DNA of 64,000 nt from Trebouxia sp. TZW2008. Lineage: Eukaryota; Chlorophyta; Trebouxiophyceae; Trebouxiales; Trebouxiaceae. Below are positions 55,001 to 64,000 of this stretch, piece after piece. A program made the position numbers and the translations under genes. Numbering within the stretch: the stretch's first letter is position 1; each line of letters begins with the position of its first letter. The notes beneath the pieces were generated by a model. It searched no databases, was not told the DNA's origin, and saw only the letters and a program-made list of their open reading frames with translations. The stretch covers positions 25,666 through 89,665 of the forward strand of contig BDIU01000407.1 in assembly GCA_002118135.1 (NCBI GenBank), read 5' to 3'.

Positions 55001-58000
55001 GGCTGAGCTGTACAGCAGAGTCTCTGATCATTGTCACAGCTGACTCAGCCAGCTGAGTCATGCTTGCACCCTGAGGCAGCTCAGCTACTTGTGAGTCAGC
55101 TGTTTGACCTGACTGTGATGCTGTACCAGCATGACTGACAGCTGCCTCTGCGTCATCTGGGCTGTGTCTGCCATGCAAGGCTGTTGTAAGGATTTCAACA
55201 GCTCTTGAGCGCTCTGCCAGCAAACGCTGCAGCTGCGCGTTTAGACTTGCTAGCTGCTGCTGTTGACTTGCATCTGCACTGACCAGCGCCTGGACATGTA
55301 ACACCACAAGCTGCACCATGGCCTGATCAGGCAAGCCTGCAGTGAGTTGCCTGTGCAGGCTGCAAGGTTCTGATTGGTCAGCAGAAGAACAGGCTCGATG
55401 CGAAGAAGATGTCTGGGCAAGGTTAGCAAAGAGTGAGCTGAGCAGCTGAGCTTTGTGCTGTGAGGCTTCGTGCTCAAGCTTGAGCTGAGCGCTGAGTGAC
55501 TGCAGAGACGACTCAGCTGAGACTGCTCGTGCTGTTGCTTGCTCCTGCAGTCCAAGTCAAATGCCTTCGCTTGCGTTAATGCTACAGAGGAGACTGGAGC
55601 AAGTCCTGAATTGCATTGCGTCTGATTTGTGGCATTGGCAAGGCTTACAGATGCAGATATTGCTATGTGTCCATTACGGTGCTTAGATTTGCTTTCATTC
55701 AGGAGTCAGAACTGGTCGCTGCATGCAGTCCTCCAAGCAACAACATTGCTGCAAAACTCAGATTTCAGTTGCAGCTTAGCATTGTCCTATTGCGTAGCAG
55801 CGTTGCTCAGGGCAACAGCATACGTAAGCAGTTCAGCTTCATACCAGTTGCTTGATGATGCCTTGACTGGCAGCAGATTGTTGTCGTCTTGCGCTCTCAG
55901 CAGCCACCTCCTGCTCACTCAGCTTCTGCTGCAACTGCCTGCATGACACAGCCTGCACATTTGCCATCAAGCATGCATTGTACAGTTGTGTATTTTGGAG
56001 GCCATCACTGGTACTCCTCCTCCACAAATTTCCTCTTGAGGGAATCATTGCAGATAAGCTTGAGGGCAATCAAAGCTGACTGCTTGCTAGCAGCCGCAAG
56101 GAAGCACAAGCGCAGAAATTACTTTAATGCTGAAGACAGCAAAGTCTCCTATGTAGCAGGCAATACACTCACAAGGCACACAGCGCAATAAGCAGCAGCA
56201 GCAGCAGTAGCGGCAGCAGCAGCAGGTCAAGGAAGCTTTGCAATATCACAAGCAAGTCAGGTGTTGGGTTCTTTGACAGTGATTGTCCTGAGTGTTTACC
56301 TGATGCTGGCTTTGTTGGCTGCGGCAACAGCAATAACAGCATCATGTGCATCATGCTGTTGCTGGGCATCAAGGGCTGCCTGATCAAGCTGCTGCTGGAG
56401 GCCCTGAGCCCTGCCCTGCCACATGGCAGCTTCCTCTGAAGCTGCTGCATGGCAGTGGGTCAGCTGCTGCTGCTCAGCCCTCCAAGCAGCTGCAGCTTCA
56501 CCAGCAGCTGCCTGGCGCGCCTGGCTGTCTTGCATCTGAAAACAAAGCAGGCTGCTAGTACAGATCACAATGAGCTAAATCCGGGATGTCAAGCTCTGCA
56601 ACTGGTCTTGCATCACGAGCCTGCTTGGCTGGCAGGAAAATCCCTATGGATGAAACATGCTTTGCGTACATAATGTTTTGCATACTAATGCTTAAGGGAG
56701 TCTGCTCTCTGTGACATATGTCACAGGCAGCTGTAACAGCACACACAGCAACAGTTCAGACTAAAGTTTTGGGTTGATGTAATTGAGGCTGATAACCTTT
56801 GTTTGCAAAGACCGCAGCATTTCAGCACAGAGCATGTACAAGCATCACACGAGGTTGAATAAGTGTCCAGCTTCTGAACCATATGATCTCAAGCAATCCA
56901 GTCAAGTCACTCCTGAAAGGACCTGTGACGTTGCTTGACGCAGTGCTATGTCTAGCTCAGCGATGTCTGCCCTCAAGCAGCCAATGCATTGCTTCTGCCT
57001 GGCAACTTCCTGCTCAGCTGCTGCCTTGCACTCTTCTTCTTGCCTCAGCCGCCCCTGCACGCCCTCCTGGGCTACCTTGAGGGACCCCAACTGCTGCTGA
57101 TGCTTTTCTTCTTCGTCTTGCCAACTGCATTAGCCAAACAGGCTTGGAAGCACTGGTCAGGCCTTGTGATTTGACTCAGCTGATACGCTGTTGCACACTG
57201 CAGAATTGAGGAATTTTGATAACAGCAAGATGAGCATTTTCAGCAGAAGAACTGTGGAGGTTGCTGACCAATGCTGAATGATGCAATGAGGCTTACTGAC
57301 GTCTCATCAATACATGTGGCACCAGTTCTCTCTCTCACAGCTTGCTTGCAGCGGTAGACCTTGTTTGTCAATGAAAAGCAGCTAGCATTACTGGCTAGCC
57401 GAAACACGCTGAGGTATGCCTATCGTTTCTGTCGCACCTGTCATGTTCAGCCTGCACATGGTGTATGTAGCTCTGCACTTGTTCCAAAACCTCTTGGGGA
57501 CTGATGCTAGCATCATGGTCTTCTTGGCCAGGCCTCGCCTCTTCTTCATGCCACCTGCTGCGCTGTGCTGTGGTGGCTGGCATGACATTTGAGATGGTCC
57601 GCAGGACAGACTGCAGCAGCGTTGTCTCCTGGCGTGCTGCAGTCAAAGTCGCCATTTGTTGTGCCGCAGCTTCCTATAGCAGCGTCACTAGTTGTGATCA
57701 GCAGGTTTACACTGCTGTCAGTAGATTCAACTCTCAAGCAATACAGCCACAGTCGCTCTTGGCAAAGCTGAGCTTGCAGCACCGTTGCAGGTCACAGTCA
57801 CAGTAACACATGAAAGTAGGATGCAATAACTGCAAGCTGCGTCAACGGTCGCAGTCAGGAATGTCCAGACTCGGGCATTTACATGAAGCTAAATAGCTTG
57901 TTGGGCTATTTGCAGATTTCAACTGGCACTCTCTGTAAGCTGGAAACATGCTTTGTAGCAACTGCCAGGTATGTTGAGATGGCTTACTCATGCTGTACAG

Positions 58001-61000
58001 ACAGAGCTAACAGCTGTGTTGAAGACTTTGCAAACATCTTATGCACAGGAACAACCTTTTCTGCTTGTGGTGGATCAAAGGTATTTTTGAGCAGCATGAT
58101 GAGCCCAGTACCAAGCTACAGGTGTGATTCCTCACCTGTTGGCCAGCTTTTTGGAACGAGACCCTGGTCTGAAGGGACTGCAGCTCCCTTTGAAGGATAC
58201 AAACTTCCCCACTGGCTTGCTCGAGCTGCCCTTGTGCTTGAGCAGCTGCCGCACTGGCACTCTGCGCGATACAATGAGCCTCACGAGGGATTGAAAGCAA
58301 GCGGTTTTGCTCTGAGGCATTCTGCAATCCTAACGAGAAGAGGCTACAGGTTTGAGCATTGTGCAAGTCAAGGCCAGATGTACATTGGCTTTTTTGAAGA
58401 TGCAGTAGACAACACGCTGTGCAGACACAGGCATGGGGGTTCCAAGCCACCAACATCAGTGCATTTGCTATATGCTCGGACTATACAGCAGGCACAGAGG
58501 GTGCAATGAAAGCCTTGCCGTTGCCTGCTTCTGTGACTCTGCTGCCTCATTCTTAGCAGCTTTCAGATTTCTGCCTGCCTGTGCCAGCTTGACTGCATTG
58601 CGGTGTGCCTCAGCCTCGTACTGACGCACGTCCTCTTGCCTCTGCTGTTCTGCTTCTGCCAAAGCATTTTTCAGCTTTGTGGTCTCTGTCTGAACAGCTG
58701 TCTGAGCCTCTCTGACGACTCTGTTTGCCTTCCTGCGCTCCTCCTCTAATGCCTGTATCACAAAAGTTCCTGTATAGGCATTTTGCTTCTGGCCTTTTCG
58801 TGGTGTTTGGTGTTGTGCTTTCTGCGCTGTACTGTTCTTTCTTTGTGTCTATCAAGATGGGCCTCATGACCTGTCATCCCAAAAGTCTGCAGCCTAGACC
58901 ACACGCCTGAGCTAGCTTCTACCGGACGATGCGTCCTTTTAGGGTTCCAATGCAGGATGAAACAGCCAGAGAGGCCGCATTGGCATTTAACCACATAGAT
59001 GTGCCCTCACAAACCTGGCTGATAGGCTGTGTTCTAGGCAAGCTGGAACAAAATTACCTTTTGAGCTGCTTGGGCTTGGTGCTGCAGAGCCTCATTCTGG
59101 GCCTGAAGCTCAACTGACTGAGCAGCGCCCTCCTTGCCTTCTCTCTTCAGCTGTGCCTGCATGTACACAGACAAAGTAATTGACCTGTCCTTCTGCCAAA
59201 GAGTTGCCATGTACATGCAGAAGAAGTCCTTACTTAATGAGGCTGATCTTGATCCGTTACAACTGTCTCGCAATGCAGACAGACAGAGACGCAATTCTGC
59301 ACCTGGCTAGCCTCGCTGTAGTCATGCAAAGGCTGTCTTGCATCACACATGGCTGCTGATTGTCTCCTCAGGCCAGGCCGAGCGTGTTGCTGGAACTCGT
59401 TTGAGGCTAGACAGCGCTAGAGCACCACACATGGATTGTGGGCGCATGGCAGTTGCTGAGCAGCCATTTTGTCAAACAGTGTGTAACAAGGCAATGAGCA
59501 ATGACCCACATGGTTGCAGTTGTCCGCCGTGCGCACAGCAAAGCATGCAAAGAATGTTTTTGACATCACACCTTCAGAGCAGCACTCTTCTGCTTCTCAG
59601 CTGCCAGCTGAGCTTCTGCCTTCTCTAGCAGCTGCTGACCCTTAGTCACTTCAGTCACATGCTGACTTCCTGCTTTGTCTACCTCACTTTGCAGCTGCTG
59701 CTTATGCTGTGTAGCAAGAGCACAGATCTTTGACTGTAGCTGATCAGAGTGCTGTGCCACAAGCTGTTGAATTTGAGCCTTGTTCTTTTGGGTGAGGCGC
59801 TCTGTGTGAGCTTGTAACAAGGCCTGCACAAGCGCAAATTGTGACCATGTAATCAGGTCATCCCACGGACGGGACTTGCTTGGCCTAGCAGCCTGGTTTT
59901 GATGATATGAGAGGTCATACAAATCTGTCATGCAGTACTAGTTGTATCTGCAGTCCCACAGTGCGAGTGCTGTCGTCTGCAGAGAAAGTATGATGGCACT
60001 GACCTCAACATGCCGGTGAAACAGCAAGCTGCTGCCAAGCTGGTCGAGTTATGCCCTCACCTCATGGTGCTCAGCAGCAGCCTTCAGCTGGGCTTCATGG
60101 TCACTCCTGAGCTGACTCAGCATGACTGACTGCTGCTCTGTCAGCTGCCTCAGCTGAGAAGATTGTGCCAGCTGGGATTTGGAAGCACCTTTTTCGGCGG
60201 TGGCCAAACGAGCCTCCAGCTGCTGCACCTTCTCCTGTGCAAGGAGTAGCTGCTTTTCTGCCTTGACCTGTGTGCCCTTCTTATGCAACTGCTGCTTGCT
60301 TGCTTCTGCTTCCTGCACCCAAAGCATTGTGCATTGCATCTTATACCTGCCGCATGCAGAGATTGCTGTCCTGCTGATGCTGCTGTGCATAGGCACGTGT
60401 GGTCCACAGGGAGGTGTATCAAGCACCAGGCAAAGCAGCTGTACACTTGACATACTCAGCAACAGGCGATGCAGCTGTACACTTGACATACTCAGCAAGT
60501 CCTTAGAAATTTGCGGCAGGAATTGGTCACCACATTAGGGGGACAACAGGCAGGCTACTTACATATGCTTTTGCATGCCAAGCATGCAGAACCAAAACAC
60601 CTGATCAAGAATGTGAAATTGCAAAATGTGCATGCTGCTTTGCCATCATATAGGCATGGCAGCCACACAGAGGGGATGAATACATCCCACTGCTGCATTC
60701 CTGTGCATTGCTGACTGTGGGAATAGTATTGCCCAGTGTCCAGCGCAACGCAGCTGCATCACACGTAGCAAGCGAGACATGCACCTGTTCTTGTGCTTGT
60801 TGCTGTGCAGCCTTCAGTGCTGCCACTTGTTGATGGAGGGCGGCTGCCTCATTGCGGGCCTCCTGCAGCTGCTGGCTACTGATGGCCTGCACACAAATGA
60901 GTAGCATTGTTGCCAGCATGATCTTCATGCAAGCGCCAAGGCTTGCGTCTGACTGTGGCCGAGTTTCCAGCATAGTCCGAGGGTACAACATGCCGGCAAA

Positions 61001-61839
61001 TGCATCAGCGTACTGCGTCGCACGTGTCAGTCCATGCTCCAGCAGACACATGTATGCACTGCACTTTCTACCTGTATGCCAGTAGTGCATTCAAAAAACA
61101 AAATGAGTAAACGGCAAGCACAGCATGTTGGTTGAAGTGAGGGTCAGAATAGAAGCTCCCACCAGCTTCTTAAGGGCGACCTGAGCTTCCAGTTGCAGCA
61201 AGGCCTGATCTCTGTCTGGTTCACAGATCGCAGAGGGTGCCACTGATGGTCCAAAATGTTGTATCAAGGCAGCAGCCTGTGCGCTGTCACCAGCTGCCCA
61301 GGCAGCAACTTGATCCCATTTTAGGTGATCCAGCTGGCTGAGAATTGGTGCTGCTGCAGGGATCTGAGTAGACCTCTGTGCATTTGCAGGTGCCTGCTGT
61401 GCAACCTCTATGCAACTGCTGTGTGAATTGTCCACAGCAGGCTGGGGGTGTGTTGGCTCAGCATCAGGACGTATCCGCTGACTGGCGCTGGCAGACACGT
61501 CTGAGCTAGTGCTGATGCTGAGCGAGACATCAACTGCTGCTTGTGCAAGTGCAAAAGCTGGGATGCGCAGATGTCCCTGCTGTGACGCGTCAATGCTTTG
61601 GCTTTCCACATTGGAGCTTGCTCGGTCAGGCCTGTCGTGCTTAGTCTGCAAGGCAGAAAGCACCTGAGTCTGTTAAATTCACAGTTGCCGCAGCGCGGCA
61701 ACTTCAGGCTGCACATACAATACGAGACTGCTTTCACCTTGTTGATATTGGATGCATCGGTCCTCAAATGCCGACGGCTCTGTTGCGGTCGCGACAGACT
61801 TGTCAAACTTGATTGTGAGGATTTGCTTTGTGTCTGCAT
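52017..61839 (-). CDS. Large coiled-coil protein, 1541 aa
   Basis: Seventeen exons join in phase: 61839-61738, 61645-61163, 60886-60785, 60312-60061, 59823-59572, 59156-59058, 58752-58519, 58261-58136, 57673-57438, 57124-56923, 56535-56300, 55938-55845, 55544-54852, 54653-53832, 53230-52999, 52698-52557 and 52335-52017. The first 195 residues are Ser/Ala-rich and include WDQVAAWAAGDSAQAAALIQ. From about 196 to 1500 nearly everything is Gln/Glu/Ala/Leu-rich heptad coiled coil, with small breaks such as the SLLFANLAQTSS stretch. The C-terminus ends SLAELDPSAF. No kinesin, GRIP, SMC or other domain is visible. Likely roles are structural (centrosome/basal body, Golgi tether or cytoskeleton), but this is inference. 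The start is the ATG at 61839, since the frame upstream opens only with TTG. The intron after exon 7 has a GC donor (ACG|GCAAGG). Confidence 0.87.
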
Positions 61840-62188
61840 ATTGACGCAGATTTCACACAACGGTGCGTTCGCGACGCATAAATCGCAATGACTGCACCAT
61901 CTTCAGATGACGCAGCAAAGCCGCAGCGGCTTGATGACTGTCTTAAGCAATGCCTTTTGCACTACCGACTGTGTGCGTGTGTGCAAGCCGTTCCGGCGTT
62001 TGAAAATCGAATATCGAACGGCGCATGCCGCCTTGGCAACACCACGGTGCGGCGAGCTTGTCACGCTTTGTTCCAACCGGTGCAGTTGTGAGCCCCGCCG
62101 TCTGCTGCTAGACATTTGCTGCATCTGCCATTGTCAGCAGCCTCCGTCATCGCGTTCCTGTCGGATACAGTCCTAGTTGACGCATAGC
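61840..62188. promoter_or_regulatory. Divergent upstream region, coiled-coil gene / aspartate kinase
   Basis: 349 bases lie between the divergent ATGs (61839 minus, 62189 plus). No clear TATA box or repeat is seen. Confidence 0.45.
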
Positions 62189-63394
62189 ATGCAGTGTCCG
62201 GCTGCAACATCCTCGCTCGCCGCACCGCAATGTGCACATACGCTCCCAAAAACCAGATCTGTGCACAGTCGTGTACCGACAAGCTTTCTTGATCACCATC
62301 GTGCTCGATCAAGCCAGGACCACGGCGGCTGCACGTTGCGCCATGCTCACCTTGAACGGCGCCTGCCTTGCGTGCATGCGGTTGCTGAAGCCCAGCAGAC
62401 GGCTCCCGACATGTCTGCAACATCAGCGCAGCTTCAGCAGCCCGGACAGGGACAACAGCAGGTATACTGTCAAAGGCAGCACATAATCCCTCCTCTGTAT
62501 AAAAGTGAACATTTGGCTTGGTTCAGATCAATGTGGTGATGAAGTTTGGCGGGTCATCAGTCGCCAATGCAGACCGCATGAGGGAGGTTGCTCAGATCAT
62601 CTGTAGCTTCCCGCACCTTTTGCCCTGTATAGTTTTGTCAGCTATGGGCAAGGTAACACGGACACCTTTTCATTTGTGCGCCTGGATGCCAGACCATTCT
62701 GCATGCCAATCCTACGGCCTGTCAGCAGTCATGTCATTCTGGATTTGTTTCTTGCAGACGACAAATCTCTTGTTGAAAGCGGGGGAAGAAGCTCTTTCGA
62801 CAACCCCAGGCAAAGTTGCAAACCTCTCACCACTCAGGTATGTAAAACAAGAACAGTTCCCAGTTCACGTTTTCTTTTCGTTAGAGACCGCATAGTGTGA
62901 GGTTAGATAAAGGGTCCCCATAGACCGCTGAGCCTGGCAGACACATGGCCATGTCGACGCTGACTGCATGAATCGGCAAGCCTGGATGTGTAGTCATTGC
63001 ATGTGCGTCAAAGCCAAGCATACCATGTTGTTGACTATTGCTCATCAGGTGACTGACCTGACCCCTGGCCTGATGCAGCAGCGCTGAATAGCCCTGCTGC
63101 CAGAGCCTTTTTGCAAGACATGGCATGGCAGTGAGTTGCTCATACTGCTGCTCACGTCCTGACATGAGATGTATGTTCTACAGAGACATCAGAGAGCTGC
63201 ACAGACAAGCCGCGCAAGATCTGTCAGTGAACGAAGAAGCTAAGGATGAGATGGAGGAGCTATTGAGTGAGCTGCAGCAACTGCTTGTGGGCGTGAGCAT
63301 CATGCAAGACTTGACCATGCGGGCCAAAGACAGCTTGGTCTCATTTGGGGAGCGGTTGTCCACTCGCCTCTTTGCTGCATTCCTCAGGGCAGAG
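62189..63394 (+). CDS. Monofunctional plastid aspartate kinase, 5' part
   Basis: Four exons are visible: 62189-62461, 62527-62652, 62758-62837 and 63184-63394. They are in phase and encode 230 residues; the gene continues past the window. The first 91 residues (MQCPAATSSLAAPQ start, His/Arg/Ser-rich) are a chloroplast transit peptide candidate. The kinase begins VVMKFGGSSVANADRMREVA with K97, then IVLSAMGKTTNLLLKAGE, an alpha-helical linker, and DSLVSFGERLSTRLFAAFL. These match plant lysine-sensitive monofunctional aspartokinases, which make aspartyl-phosphate in the first step of Lys/Thr/Met/Ile synthesis. Whether a homoserine dehydrogenase domain follows cannot be seen, but the linker resembles the monofunctional form. 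Exon 4 ends at a consensus donor; no further exon is convincing before 64000. Confidence 0.95.
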
Positions 63395-64000
63395 GTGAGA
63401 ACAATGTATTCACCAGGCTGTTGTCACTCCAGAACGCTTGCTATGTCCTGAGCATGCTTGAGAGGTCTGCTGCCTTTTGCCACGCCTACTTCATCCCAAT
63501 ATACTTCAGCATAGTCTGCTATCAAGCAGCTTCGGCTGTGATGCTTTGTGCATCTGCATGATCAGCGCTTCTGCTAAGATCACTTGTAGCAGCTGCCTAT
63601 ATGCAACACATGTAAACAGGCTATGCAGCAAGGTCATGATACGGGGTGCATTTGCTGCCTTAGTAGTTCTTTGCAGCTCCACATATGCAGGCAGGTCATG
63701 CAGCAAGCTCATGATGCTGTGTGCTGACTCCTGCACATGATAAGGACACAGAAACCGCACAGACCCGTACTTAGTAAATAACTGACAGCATCGTCATCAT
63801 CAATGCTGTCAGTTGTTTTGTTAAAACGGGTCTGTGCAGTTTCTGTGTCCTTATCATGTGCAGCAGTCAGCACACAGCATCATGAGCTTGCTGCATGACC
63901 TGCCTGCATATGTGGAGCTGCCAACAAGGCATCTTGGCCAAAGCGCTGAACATGCAGATACACAAAGCATCGTGAGCTGGCTACAGAATCTGCCTGCATA
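63395..64000. other. Aspartate kinase intron 4, window end
   Basis: After the donor at 63395 there is intron sequence with several diverged copies of a unit containing 'catgcagcaagctcatgatg' or its complement (near 63620, 63695, 63880 and 63960), including the foldback element below. The aspartokinase segment expected next is not found before the window ends. Confidence 0.6.
63673..63921. repeat. Foldback element with 96-bp inverted arms
   Basis: Positions 63673-63768 and 63826-63921 are reverse complements with only about two mismatches. They begin gcagctccacatatgcaggc and end in its complement. The 57-bp spacer has its own inverted repeat (aactgacagca/tgctgtcagtt, 63780-63790 with 63803-63813). 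No transposase and no clear target duplication are seen. Confidence 0.93.

Overview
The window is nuclear DNA from a photosynthetic eukaryote, most likely a green alga (Chlorophyta). Almost every gene is split into many short exons by GT-AG introns. The gene set is green-lineage: an SnRK2-type kinase, a plastid-targeted alpha/beta hydrolase, a plant-type monofunctional plastid aspartate kinase and the gamete fusogen HAP2/GCS1. Candidate TGTAA poly(A) signals lie downstream of several genes. I cannot name the species. There are no operons, CRISPR arrays, rRNAs or recognisable tRNAs.

Layout. 1.0-9.5 kb (-): SnRK2-like kinase with one 5.8 kb intron full of degenerate repeats. 10.5-13.7 kb (-): plastid alpha/beta hydrolase. 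14.1-25.8 kb (+): HAP2/GCS1, 15 exons, with a long polyglutamine cytoplasmic tail. 27.0-27.6 kb (-): intronless 200-aa coiled-coil protein. 27.9-29.7 kb (+): YfcE-like metallophosphoesterase. 30.2-37.8 kb (+): secreted SGNH/GDSL esterase. 39.2-46.3 kb (-): SWT1-like PIN-domain endoribonuclease. 47.0-51.4 kb (+): gamma-glutamyl hydrolase. 52.0-61.8 kb (-): 1541-aa coiled-coil protein, 17 exons. 62.2 kb to the end (+): 5' part of aspartate kinase. I built exon models by hand. In every model reported as a CDS all splice phases agree, and the complete models end in a stop codon. Four gene pairs are divergent with short shared upstream regions (hydrolase/HAP2, 27.6 kb gene/phosphoesterase, PIN protein/gamma-glutamyl hydrolase, coiled-coil/aspartate kinase). 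The genes do not form one pathway; they cover signalling, folate, aspartate-family amino acids, RNA quality control and gamete fusion.

The most striking property is structural. Introns of at least five genes contain decayed partial copies ('echoes') of the exon next door, nearly always spanning a splice junction. Copies of exon 5' ends lie upstream of the true exon and copies of 3' ends lie downstream, as expected if tandem duplications crossing exon-intron borders have repeatedly lengthened the introns. One echo, in HAP2, is a 75-nt in-frame cassette with both splice sites. Another preserves a second copy of a membrane-anchor-like alternative C-terminus.

Mobile DNA includes a pogo/mariner-like MITE family with TA target duplications (one copy sits directly on a splice donor), a 5'-truncated LINE whose 3' end runs into a hexamer satellite, and a foldback element with 96-bp arms.
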